A stretch of DNA of 64,000 bases, from NCBI RefSeq assembly GCF_900096915.1, contig NZ_FMYK01000006.1, positions 62,001-126,000 of the forward strand. Reading direction: 5' to 3'. This DNA is from Acinetobacter marinus (GTDB lineage: Bacteria; Pseudomonadota; Gammaproteobacteria; Pseudomonadales; Moraxellaceae). Positions 51,768 through 60,854 of this stretch are shown here, piece by piece. The position numbers and the translations under genes are program-made. Each line of letters starts with the position of its first letter. Position 1 is the stretch's first letter. A model generated the notes under the pieces. It saw only the letters and a list, made by a program, of their open reading frames with translations. It searched no databases and was not told the DNA's origin.

Positions 51768-52403
51768 TTATCCTTTTTGCACCGAACCAAAGATTTTATC
51801 CCCTGCATCACCAAGACCTGGGATGATATAACCCTGCGCATTGAGACCATCATCGATTGAAGCGGTGTAAATCCGCACATCAGGATGTGCATCTTGTACC
51901 CGCTTAATCCCCTCTGGCGCTGCCACCAAGACCATCACCCGAATATCTTTACAGCCACTTTGCTTGAGTACATCAATCGCCGCCACCAGCGAGCTACCTG
52001 TCGCCAACATCGGATCGATAATCATGGCTATCCGATTATTCACATCAGGTACCAGTTTTTTATAATAAGTGCGAGCCTCTAGCGTCTCCTCGTCACGCTC
52101 CAAACCAAGCACACTGACTTTGGCACTTGGAATCAGATTCAATACGCCTTCAAGCATGCCTATCCCTGCACGTAAAATCGGCACAATGGTAATTTTCTTA
52201 CCGACCATACGCTGTGTAGTCACCTTCCCTGCCCAACCATCGATCTGAAAATCTTCAACAGGTAAATCTTTGGTCGCTTCGTAGGTCAACAACATGGTGA
52301 CTTCCTGCGCAAGCTCACGAAAGTTTTTGGTGCTGATGTCAGAACGACGTAATAAACCCAATTTGTGACGAATGAGTGGATGATGGATTTCTTGAATGTG
52401 CAC
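51768..52403 (-). CDS. upp: Uracil phosphoribosyltransferase
   Basis: A 211-residue salvage enzyme converting uracil and PRPP to UMP. Motifs are VPILRAGIGML, the PRPP loop MIIDPMLATGSSLVAAI and the uracil-contact end IYTASIDDGLNAQGYIIPGLGDAGD. Length is typical. Monocistronic; uraA is not adjacent. The 220 bases upstream to the next gene are empty of genes. Confidence 0.97.
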   Translation of the reverse strand: MHIQEIHHPLIRHKLGLLRRSDISTKNFRELAQEVTMLLTYEATKDLPVEDFQIDGWAGKVTTQRMVGKKITIVPILRAGIGMLEGVLNLIPSAKVSVLGLERDEETLEARTYYKKLVPDVNNRIAMIIDPMLATGSSLVAAIDVLKQSGCKDIRVMVLVAAPEGIKRVQDAHPDVRIYTASIDDGLNAQGYIIPGLGDAGDKIFGSVQKG

Positions 52404-52623
52404 GAATGCCTACCTTAAATGGACTACGATCAAACAGTGGCTATGATAGCAATTTTCCGCTGTCTTGTAATTAGGTGCTACGCCATTTAAAGCATGCAGG
52501 CTTGATTCATTCTCGCTGTGCATACGTGTTTATTTCGATCATATTTACGTCATGTTAGGAGCGTGTTTGGGATGTATTTTCAATTCATGCTTGCGAGTAA
52601 TTGATCAAATTGACTTTTGTTGG

Positions 52624-53226
52624 CTATTTTTGCGCTGTGCTTTTCGATTTTTCCCGATCCATTCGTAGCACACTCCACATCCCGTCCCACTGCGACAAGA
52701 TCAGTTCAAATTTCACTTTTGCAGGTTTGATTTCATAGCCCTGTTTACTGTCATTTTTCACACAAAATTGCAGTTGTACTGTATAGGTCATCAAAGCAAT
52801 TTCTGTATTGACCACTTCAGGCAGATAGACCTCCTTGCTGGCTCGTTCTGCCACAAAGCTGTAGCCATGTATACCACCGATCTTTTTGGAAACATCGATA
52901 ATAGGCGCAATCCAACCTTCGGTATAACGCCGACCTGCTTCCTCACCCTGTTCGAGCATCGCAATGTCGACCAATGCCACCGCTTGTGCCTTATCATCAT
53001 GTGCCAGTGCCTGCATAAAGGCATCTGCGACCGCATTGGGTTGCTGGCGATTTAACTGTTGCTGTTTTAATTGTTGCGGATTTGACTGGGTTAATTTGGC
53101 TTTTGGAATCGATGCAGCGCATTCCTCATACAGGCTGGCAAAGCTCGGCGCTGAATAGGCAAAAATGCAGATACTCAACATGCTATAGATCATTGGCTGA
53201 ATCATATTTTGAGGCTGTTTGATCAT
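52624..53226 (-). CDS. Exported protein of unknown function
   Basis: A 200-residue protein with a signal peptide ending near SAPSFA-S (about residue 30). The mature part has two cysteines (EECAAS and LQFCVKND), a Gln-rich stretch (KQQQLNRQQPNA) and ends YEIKPAKVKFELILSQWDGM with a Trp-rich motif. No domain is recognised; cleavage without lipobox suggests a periplasmic protein. In-frame Mets at residues 8, 12 and 16 are alternative starts. Confidence 0.77.
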   Translation of the reverse strand: MIKQPQNMIQPMIYSMLSICIFAYSAPSFASLYEECAASIPKAKLTQSNPQQLKQQQLNRQQPNAVADAFMQALAHDDKAQAVALVDIAMLEQGEEAGRRYTEGWIAPIIDVSKKIGGIHGYSFVAERASKEVYLPEVVNTEIALMTYTVQLQFCVKNDSKQGYEIKPAKVKFELILSQWDGMWSVLRMDREKSKSTAQK

Positions 53227-53354
53227 CTGCTGTCATCCGTGAAATATTGTCATCTTTTTATCACAATAATCTGTATTTTTTCTAAATACTACGTTGATGT
53301 TGTATACATATTTTCAGCTAATTTTGATCGTGTATTTTTGAATAGACATAAAAA

Positions 53355-53383
53355 AACCACAAATCGAAATTTGTGGTTTTTTT
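53355..53383. terminator. Terminator of the nuo operon
   Basis: AACCACAAAT (53355-53364), loop CGAA, ATTTGTGGTT (53369-53378), with a T-run on each strand; it closes the complex I operon after nuoN. Confidence 0.9.
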
Positions 53384-53415
53384 AAATTTATGGTTTTTTG
53401 AAGTGCTTTACAAGC

Positions 53416-54885
53416 TTACTGCACGACAGCAATTTTTGCCAATTCCGCAAATTTGAGTACAGGTTCTGGGTAGATACCGAACAGCAGTACCAACAACGCC
53501 GCCGCCAAGACCATGATCCCGCCAGCAGACTGTCCCCAGTTGCCTTGCGCATCAATACGTGGCTTCGATGGTGCGGTCATATACATCACCACCATAACGC
53601 GTAGATAATAGTACAAACCAATACCACTACCAATGATGATCATCGCTGCCAAGAACCAGTTGGTTGCTGCAACAGCCGCTAAGACTACCACGAATTTTGC
53701 GATAAAGCCTGCGGTGAGTGGAATACCTGCCAAAGACAGCATCATCACGGTCAAGGTCGCAGTCAATACTGGACGGCGCCAGAATAGACCACGGTAATCC
53801 GCCAAGCTCTCTGCTTCATCCAAATTGTTATATGGGCTAGACATCAGCGATACCGCACCAAATGCACCGATTGTGGTCAATACATAGACTGCAATATAGA
53901 CCGTGATGGTGCTGACACTTGATACATCGGTGCTGACCAACGCCACCAACAAATAGCCAAAATGTGCAATTGATGAATATGCCAAGATCCGTTTGATATT
54001 GACCTGCGTCACCGCAAGCAAGTTACCAAAGACGATCGACAATACCGCAATCACCGTCAATACCGTCATCATGCCATCAAGCACCAAAGTACCTGAAGTC
54101 AAGAAATAGCGTAGCGCCAAGCCAAGCATCGCAACTTTGGCAACCGTCGCAAGGAAAGTCGCCATTGGTGTTGGCGCACCTTGATAAACATCCGAAGTCC
54201 ATTTGTGAAATGGCGCAAGTGACAATTTAAATGCCACACCGAAGACCACCAAACCGAGTCCAACCACAACCAATGGCTCATGAATGACTTCGACCACTTT
54301 CATTGCTGAGGCAGTGAACGACATCTCGCCTGTATAGGCATACATATAAGCGAAGCCCATCAACATCATCGCCGAAGCGGTGGCTGACAAGACCAGATAT
54401 TTCACACCTGATTCTAAAGATTGTGAACGCTGATAAGTATATGCCAGCATGCCATAGACAGGAATCGACATCATTTCTAAACTGATGAAGAACGATGCAT
54501 AGTGGGTGCTTGCCACCATCAACATTGCACCAGCAACAGAGCTGAGCAATAGAATGTAAAGTTCTTCTTTGCTGTCTTTGAAGCTGTCAATATAGGCATG
54601 TGACAAGGTACAGCACGCCAATGCTGCGATCAAAATCATCAGCATATAGACCAGTGCAAACGGATCGACGGTAAACAAGCCCATCACACTACTTGGCTGT
54701 ACGCCTTGCCAAAACTGCCACACGATATATGCCGCAGATAGATTTAAACCGATGACACTAATCGTCGCAACCAAAGTATGATTACGTTTGAGCGCTACCA
54801 ACAACATTGCAATAATCGCTGTCACAGCAACGATCAATACAGGTGCGAGTGGCATGAGCTCCGAAATTTGTAATGTGAAGTTCAT
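53416..54885 (-). CDS. nuoN: NADH-quinone oxidoreductase subunit N
   Basis: A 489-residue antiporter-like membrane subunit of complex I with about 14 helices. Conserved charged helices carry GVAFKLSLAPFHKWTSDVYQGAPTP (quoted here in two parts: GVAFKLSLAPFHKW, TSDVYQGAPTP) and ILAYSSIAHFGYLLVAL, the proton-channel lysines. Last gene of the operon, three bases after nuoM. Confidence 0.97.
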   Translation of the reverse strand: MNFTLQISELMPLAPVLIVAVTAIIAMLLVALKRNHTLVATISVIGLNLSAAYIVWQFWQGVQPSSVMGLFTVDPFALVYMLMILIAALACCTLSHAYIDSFKDSKEELYILLLSSVAGAMLMVASTHYASFFISLEMMSIPVYGMLAYTYQRSQSLESGVKYLVLSATASAMMLMGFAYMYAYTGEMSFTASAMKVVEVIHEPLVVVGLGLVVFGVAFKLSLAPFHKWTSDVYQGAPTPMATFLATVAKVAMLGLALRYFLTSGTLVLDGMMTVLTVIAVLSIVFGNLLAVTQVNIKRILAYSSIAHFGYLLVALVSTDVSSVSTITVYIAVYVLTTIGAFGAVSLMSSPYNNLDEAESLADYRGLFWRRPVLTATLTVMMLSLAGIPLTAGFIAKFVVVLAAVAATNWFLAAMIIIGSGIGLYYYLRVMVVMYMTAPSKPRIDAQGNWGQSAGGIMVLAAALLVLLFGIYPEPVLKFAELAKIAVVQ

Positions 54886-54888
54886 GGC

Positions 54889-56493
54889 TTATTGCACCTC
54901 CATCGGTGAAATCTGAGTCATTGGTTCGACCACTGTATTCACATGTGGAAGATAGCTATCCACGATCCATTGCATACTGGAGTTAGACACATCCAAAATG
55001 GTTTGCGGATATAAACCTAGCCATACCAAGCCAACCACACAGATCATTAAGATCCCAATTTCACGCGCTGAAAGATCTTTCAGTGGACTTTGGTAATGTG
55101 ATGCATGTTCAGGATTTGGTGTACCAAACAATGCACGGTGGATCAAAATCAAACCGTATAAACCCGCCAACACCAAACTTGACGCCGCAATGATGGTAAA
55201 TACAGGATAACGCTCAAATGAACCCATCAAGATCAGGAATTCACCGATAAAATTACCAAGTCCAGGCACGCCAACCAAAGCCGCCACAAAGAACATCAAG
55301 AAAAATGGCAAATAACGGAACTGACCACGGATACCGCCCATCAGACGCATATCACGGGTATGTAGACGCTCGTAAATTTGACCACACATGATGAACAATG
55401 CCGCAGAAGACAAACCGTGTGCCAACATCATGATCATCACACCTTGGAAGCTAATAATGTCGCCAGCGTAAATTGCCAGCAAAATAAAGCCCATATGTGA
55501 AATTGAAGTGTAAGCAAGCAAACGTTTCATGTCGGTTTGTTGATACGCCAAGAACGCACCGTAGAACACACCGATCAAGCCGAGAATAATGGCAATATTG
55601 GCAAATTCTGCTGAAGCCTCAGGGAAGAATGGAATCACAAAACGTAGCAAACCATACGCCGCCGTTTTGATCAAAATCCCTGCCAAATCCACAGAACCCG
55701 CTGTCGGTGCTTGTGCATGCGCATCAGGCAACCAACCGTGTAATGGGAATACAGGTAACTTCACCGCAAAACCAATGAAGAAACACAACATCAACGCATA
55801 ATCTAAACCATGTGGAATTTGCGTACCGAGCAAGTCCATATAGTTAAAGGTCAGACGCGCTGTTTCAGGGCTCATTTGCAGTTGTTGGGTATAGTTGATC
55901 AACACCAAGGCAATGATACCCACCAACATGATCAACCCTGACACTTGCGTGTAGATAAAGAATTTGGTTGCTGCATACACCCGTGAACGACCGTTCGAGC
56001 CTTTGTGTCCCCACAGTGCGATCAAGAAATAGATCGGCACCAACATCATCTCCCAGAAGAAGAAGAACAGGAACATATCAATGGCAAGGAATACACCGAT
56101 AACACCACCCAAACTCCACAATAAGTTCAGGAAGAAGAAGCCTTCGTTCTTTTGAATCTCAGACCATGAACAGCCTACTGCGAGAATACCCAGTAATGCC
56201 GTCAATGCCACCATCAGCATCGACAAACCATCTGCCGCCAAGTGAATGCTAATTCCAAAGGTTGGAATCCATTGCACCATAAACTCAGCCGCCCATTCAG
56301 GTGTTGCACCTTGTGGTTCAAACTGAAAATTACCTTGTTGCCATAGCATCAACGATAGGACTAAAGTAATCGTCATACCGATCAAAGCGATCCAACGTGT
56401 GACATTGGCACCCGCTTTAGCAATGATCCAACAAATAAAACCCGCAATAAAAGGAACTAATATCAGCGCAGGAAGAATCCAATTGTTTTCCAT
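54889..56493 (-). CDS. nuoM: NADH-quinone oxidoreductase subunit M
   Basis: A 534-residue antiporter-like proton-pumping subunit. Signature segments are FAVKLPVFPLHGWLPDAHAQ and LLAYTSISHMGFILLAI, plus FFFFWEMMLVPIYFLIALWG carrying the conserved helix-5 glutamate. It lies one base after nuoL. Confidence 0.97.
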   Translation of the reverse strand: MENNWILPALILVPFIAGFICWIIAKAGANVTRWIALIGMTITLVLSLMLWQQGNFQFEPQGATPEWAAEFMVQWIPTFGISIHLAADGLSMLMVALTALLGILAVGCSWSEIQKNEGFFFLNLLWSLGGVIGVFLAIDMFLFFFFWEMMLVPIYFLIALWGHKGSNGRSRVYAATKFFIYTQVSGLIMLVGIIALVLINYTQQLQMSPETARLTFNYMDLLGTQIPHGLDYALMLCFFIGFAVKLPVFPLHGWLPDAHAQAPTAGSVDLAGILIKTAAYGLLRFVIPFFPEASAEFANIAIILGLIGVFYGAFLAYQQTDMKRLLAYTSISHMGFILLAIYAGDIISFQGVMIMMLAHGLSSAALFIMCGQIYERLHTRDMRLMGGIRGQFRYLPFFLMFFVAALVGVPGLGNFIGEFLILMGSFERYPVFTIIAASSLVLAGLYGLILIHRALFGTPNPEHASHYQSPLKDLSAREIGILMICVVGLVWLGLYPQTILDVSNSSMQWIVDSYLPHVNTVVEPMTQISPMEVQ

Positions 56494-56494
56494 C

Positions 56495-58384
56495 TTATAA
56501 CCCCACCTGCTTGACGATTAGGATGATCACTAACACAACAACACCTAAAGCAATACTTGACGCATATTCACGTAAAGACCCTGTTTGTCGCCAACTGGTA
56601 AATTTATGACCACCTTTGACCACCGCAGGAATCATCAACCACAATCCATCGACAGGATCACGACCAAGAATACGTGCAAGCAATAAATATGGTTTCACAA
56701 ACACTAAGTCATACAAGGCATCAAATCCAAAGGCACTACGCCAAATGTGCGCAACACCTGCACCAAACGACGTATTTGCCAGTTTTTTGACTGAACCATA
56801 TGCGAAAGCAAATAGGATAATACCAAGTACTAAACCAGTCAGTGCAATCCCGACTGCATACAATTCAATCGTGTGCTTATAGTGCTCAAGATCAGCTGTC
56901 ATGGTAAATGCAGGGATATTTGCTTCAGACAGAATATTCAACACAGGCATTTGTAATACTGCACCCACCGCAGTTGAAAGCACTGCCAAGATCGCTAGTG
57001 GCAACCAATAGCTCACCCCTTTAATCTCGTGATAATGAGTTTTCTCTTCACCGAAGAACACCACCCAAATCAAACGGAATGTATAAATCGAGGTCAAGAA
57101 TGCACCTGCAACACCAACCCAAAACAATGTGCCGTAGGTTTCGATACCTGTGGTATGACCATGCGCCCACACTTGCCAAAGAATCGCATCTTTAGAGAAG
57201 AAGCCGACCGTAATAAATGGTAATGCAGCCAATGCACCGCCACCGATGGCAAAGCAAGCAAATAAGAATTTATTGCGCTTAAACAAACCACCCATTTTGA
57301 AAATGTTTTGCTCATGATGATAGGCTAGAATCACCGCACCAGAAGACAAGAATAATAATGCTTTAAAGAATGCGTGAGTGAGCATATGGAACAGACCTGC
57401 TTGATAAGCTTCTGCACCAACAGCCATAAACATATAACCGAGCTGACTCATGGTCGAGTAAGCAAGAATACGTTTGATATCGGTTTGTACCAATGCCGCA
57501 AAGCCTGCAACCAGCAACGTCACTGCACCAACGATGGAGATAAATTGCAAAATCTCAGGTGCCATTTCAAATACAGTATAAGTACGGCAAGTCAAATACA
57601 CCCCTGCTGTCACCATCGTTGCTGCGTGAATCAATGCAGACACTGGTGTAGGACCTGCCATCGCATCAGCAAGCCAAGTTTGCAGTGGAATCTGAGCTGA
57701 TTTACCTGCTGCACCTAAGAACAACATCAATGCTGTCCAAAATGCAATATTGCTATCAGTCAAAATGGTTTTGGCATTTTCAACAATATATACCGTATCT
57801 AATGTGCCAAACTGTTGATAGAGCAAGAACAAGGCAATCAATAAGAAGACATCACCAACACGTGTTACGGTAAATGCTTTGATCGCCGCCCAACCATTGG
57901 CAGGATTTGAATAATAAAAACCAATCAACAGGTATGAACACAGACCTACACCTTCCCAACCCAAGAATAACAACGCCAAGTTGTCACCGAGTACCAACAC
58001 CAACATACTCGCTACGAACAAGTTGAAGTAAGAGAAGAAGCGTGCATAGCCATCTTCACCACGCATATACCATGAGGCAAAGATATGAATCAGTAAACCA
58101 ACACCTGTAACCATACCCAACATGAGTAATGATAAGCCGTCTAAGTGCAAGCCAAAGGTCGTGGAAAAATCACCGACATTAAACCATGTCCATAAGTATT
58201 GATTGTAGGCAGTACCGTCTGCTTGAACGAATTCAATCCCAGCAAACAATGCCACCAACGCTGATAAACCGACTGAACCAACACCGATCAGTGCTGCCAC
58301 ATTTTCAGAAAGTTTATCGCGACCCGCCGCCAATAAGATAAAACCAATCAGCGGAAATAGAATTGTTAAATATAAATAACTCAT
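56495..58384 (-). CDS. nuoL: NADH-quinone oxidoreductase subunit L
   Basis: A 629-residue antiporter-like distal membrane subunit with the long lateral helix expected near the C-terminus. Signatures are GWEGVGLCSYLLIGFYYSNP, GKSAQIPLQTWLADAMAGPT and ILAYSTMSQLGYMFMAVG. Its start overlaps the nuoK stop by four bases (ATGA). Confidence 0.97.
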   Translation of the reverse strand: MSYLYLTILFPLIGFILLAAGRDKLSENVAALIGVGSVGLSALVALFAGIEFVQADGTAYNQYLWTWFNVGDFSTTFGLHLDGLSLLMLGMVTGVGLLIHIFASWYMRGEDGYARFFSYFNLFVASMLVLVLGDNLALLFLGWEGVGLCSYLLIGFYYSNPANGWAAIKAFTVTRVGDVFLLIALFLLYQQFGTLDTVYIVENAKTILTDSNIAFWTALMLFLGAAGKSAQIPLQTWLADAMAGPTPVSALIHAATMVTAGVYLTCRTYTVFEMAPEILQFISIVGAVTLLVAGFAALVQTDIKRILAYSTMSQLGYMFMAVGAEAYQAGLFHMLTHAFFKALLFLSSGAVILAYHHEQNIFKMGGLFKRNKFLFACFAIGGGALAALPFITVGFFSKDAILWQVWAHGHTTGIETYGTLFWVGVAGAFLTSIYTFRLIWVVFFGEEKTHYHEIKGVSYWLPLAILAVLSTAVGAVLQMPVLNILSEANIPAFTMTADLEHYKHTIELYAVGIALTGLVLGIILFAFAYGSVKKLANTSFGAGVAHIWRSAFGFDALYDLVFVKPYLLLARILGRDPVDGLWLMIPAVVKGGHKFTSWRQTGSLREYASSIALGVVVLVIILIVKQVGL

Positions 58385-58689
58385 CCGCGCATCTCACTAG
58401 CTGCATCCACATCCAAGTGATGGAAGCGGTGATAAAACTGAAGAACGATGGCAAGTCCGATACATGCTTCGGCTGCTGCCAAAGTCAGAATCAAAATAAA
58501 CATGATCTGACCATCAGGCTGTGCCCAAACACTGCCCGCCAAAACAAATGCCAAAGCAGCGGCATTCATCATCACTTCCAGACTCATCAGAATGAATAAT
58601 AAATTGCGACGAACCATGACCCCACAAAAACCCAATGCGAAAAGAATCGTCGCAAGGATGAGTCCATGTTCGATAGGAATATGTCCCAT
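58381..58689 (-). CDS. nuoK: NADH-quinone oxidoreductase subunit K
   Basis: A 102-residue three-helix subunit of the membrane arm. Conserved membrane glutamates of the NuoK type are in FILMSLEVMMNAAALAFV and in AAAEACIGLAIVLQF. It overlaps nuoJ by one base and nuoL by four. Confidence 0.96.
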   Translation of the reverse strand: MGHIPIEHGLILATILFALGFCGVMVRRNLLFILMSLEVMMNAAALAFVLAGSVWAQPDGQIMFILILTLAAAEACIGLAIVLQFYHRFHHLDVDAASEMRG

Positions 58690-59264
58690 TAGCCTTGCTC
58701 CTTTTCTTTGCCAGCAATCACATTGCGATTGGTATTACTTTGTGCAATATCTTGTTGCTCTTCAAATGGATCACGCTTACCGAGGTGGTAAGCTGCCACC
58801 AATGCTGCAAGTAACAACATCGCTGCCACTTCTACCAATAATAAGTAGCGAGTAAACAATGCGGTACCGACCGCTTTTGGTCCAATCACTTCTTGACCCA
58901 TGAGCGGTAGATTATGAGTATCACCTTTGCAGATCATCCACACCAACACCACAGCGATGACAATACTCAACGCTGCAGGCCATGCCCATGTTTCAGAGGT
59001 TAACCACGATTTTTCTTGTAAAACCGTGTGTGAACCAAGGTTCAGCATCATCACCACGAACACGAACAACACCATGATTGCCCCTGCATAAACGATGATT
59101 TCTAATGCACCAGCAAATGGCGCACCGACGATAAAGAAAATCCCCGCGACTGCAAGTAAAGAGACGATCAAGCTCAGCAAAGCATGGACAGGATTCGAGT
59201 TGGTAATTACTCGAATGGTCGAAATAATGGCTACCAACGCCATCAAATAAAATGGCCACATCAT
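58689..59264 (-). CDS. nuoJ: NADH-quinone oxidoreductase subunit J
   Basis: A 191-residue five-helix subunit. The segment EIIVYAGAIMVLFVFVVMML is the pi-bulge helix conserved in NuoJ. The C-terminal tail (RDPFEEQQDIAQSNTNRN) is charged. The start overlaps the nuoI stop. Confidence 0.96.
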   Translation of the reverse strand: MMWPFYLMALVAIISTIRVITNSNPVHALLSLIVSLLAVAGIFFIVGAPFAGALEIIVYAGAIMVLFVFVVMMLNLGSHTVLQEKSWLTSETWAWPAALSIVIAVVLVWMICKGDTHNLPLMGQEVIGPKAVGTALFTRYLLLVEVAAMLLLAALVAAYHLGKRDPFEEQQDIAQSNTNRNVIAGKEKEQG

Positions 59265-59824
59265 GGTAATAGACTCCGTACATCGACTGGCGCACTCTCA
59301 CGTTGCGCTTGTCCTTTTTCTTTACCTGTCACCGCCATACCTGTGACACGGTAGAAGTTATAGTCAGGATATTTACCTGGTCCAGAGATCAGTAGATTTT
59401 CTTTTTCATAGACCAAATCTTGACGCACATATTCGCCAAGCTCAAAGTCTGGGGTCAACTGAATCGCTGTGGTTGGGCAGGCTTCTTCACACATCCCGCA
59501 GAAAATACAACGAGAAAAGTTGATACGGAAAAATTCAGGATACCAACGTCCATCTTCTTTCTCTGCTTTTTGCAGTGAAATACAACCTACTGGGCAAGCT
59601 ACCGCACACAAGTTACATGCGACACAGCGCTCTTCACCATCAGGGTCACGCGTCAGCACAATACGACCACGATAGCGTGGTGGTACAATGTCCTCGCCTT
59701 TGACTTCTGGATACAAAATTGTGTCACGTGGACGAGTGGCATGGCTAAACACCATAAATAGTGAACGTACAATCGTTCCTGCACCGACCACGACTTTCCC
59801 TAAGGAAGCTAACATATTGATCAT
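59261..59824 (-). CDS. nuoI: NADH-quinone oxidoreductase subunit I (ferredoxin-like)
   Basis: A 187-residue peripheral subunit with two 4Fe-4S motifs, CVACNLCAVACPVGC and CIFCGMCEEACPTTA, which carry clusters N6a and N6b passing electrons toward quinone. The start with MINMLASL is in frame; the second Met (residue 4) is the alternative. Sixteen bases separate it from nuoH. Confidence 0.97.
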   Translation of the reverse strand: MINMLASLGKVVVGAGTIVRSLFMVFSHATRPRDTILYPEVKGEDIVPPRYRGRIVLTRDPDGEERCVACNLCAVACPVGCISLQKAEKEDGRWYPEFFRINFSRCIFCGMCEEACPTTAIQLTPDFELGEYVRQDLVYEKENLLISGPGKYPDYNFYRVTGMAVTGKEKGQAQRESAPVDVRSLLP

Positions 59825-59840
59825 TTTCTTCCTGCCCTCC

Positions 59841-60851
59841 TTAGTTCAACCACAAAATGCATGCGCCAGTGACCAATAAATTGACCAAAGCTAAAGGCAA
59901 GCACACTTTCCAACCAAAGTTCATCACTTGGTCATAACGTGGGCGAATCAACGAACCACGTGCCAAGATAAACATCATCATAAAGAATAAGGTTTTGATA
60001 ATGAACCAGAATACAGGTGGTACAAATGGAATTTCGAGATTAAACGGCGCAAGCCATCCACCGAAGAATAATGTGGTCATCAATGCGGAAATCAGAATAA
60101 TGTTCACGTATTCAGCAACGAAGAACATGCCCCATTTCATCCCGCCATATTCGACGTGATAACCTTCTGCCAATTCTTGCTCAGCTTCAGGTTGGTCAAA
60201 TGGATGACGATGCGTTACTGCCACACCCGCAACCACAAAGATCAAGAAACCTAAGAATTGAGGAATGATAAACCAAACATCACGCTGTGCTTCAACGATT
60301 TCACGCAAGTTAAATGAACCCGCAATCGCCACCACACCCATCAATGAAATACCCAAGAACACTTCATAAGAAATGGTTTGTGCCGCTGAACGTAGACCAC
60401 CAAGCAAGGCATATTTGTTATTCGAAGACCAACCACCGAACAATACCGCATAGACTGCAATACCTGCCATCGCCATAAAGAACAATAGCCCGATATTCAT
60501 GTCCGCCACACCGAGCGACGGACTCACAGGAATCACCATAAAGGATAAAACCGCAGTCGCCATCGCCACAGCAGGCGCAAGACGGAACGTCAATTTATCT
60601 ACAAACTTTGGCGTCCAGTCTTCTTTGAACATGATCTTAAGCATGTCGGCAACGATTTGGAACATGCCAAAAGGACCAACACGGTTTGGACCATAACGGT
60701 CTTGCCACAACCCTAGCAAACGACGCTCGATAAATGACATTAACGCTGCCATCAGTACCACCACAAGCATAATAACAATCGCTTGGATCACCAAGAAAGC
60801 GGTTTCATAGCCGACTGCCCAACTTGGTAGAACGCGTAAAGATTCATTCAT
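59841..60851 (-). CDS. nuoH: NADH-quinone oxidoreductase subunit H
   Basis: A 336-residue eight-helix subunit forming the quinone chamber. Signatures are ERRLLGLWQDRYGPNRVGPF and RHPFDQPEAEQELAEGYHVE and the last RGSLIRPRYDQVMNFGWK. Three bases after nuoG. Confidence 0.97.
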   Translation of the reverse strand: MNESLRVLPSWAVGYETAFLVIQAIVIMLVVVLMAALMSFIERRLLGLWQDRYGPNRVGPFGMFQIVADMLKIMFKEDWTPKFVDKLTFRLAPAVAMATAVLSFMVIPVSPSLGVADMNIGLLFFMAMAGIAVYAVLFGGWSSNNKYALLGGLRSAAQTISYEVFLGISLMGVVAIAGSFNLREIVEAQRDVWFIIPQFLGFLIFVVAGVAVTHRHPFDQPEAEQELAEGYHVEYGGMKWGMFFVAEYVNIILISALMTTLFFGGWLAPFNLEIPFVPPVFWFIIKTLFFMMMFILARGSLIRPRYDQVMNFGWKVCLPLALVNLLVTGACILWLN

Positions 60852-60854
60852 GAT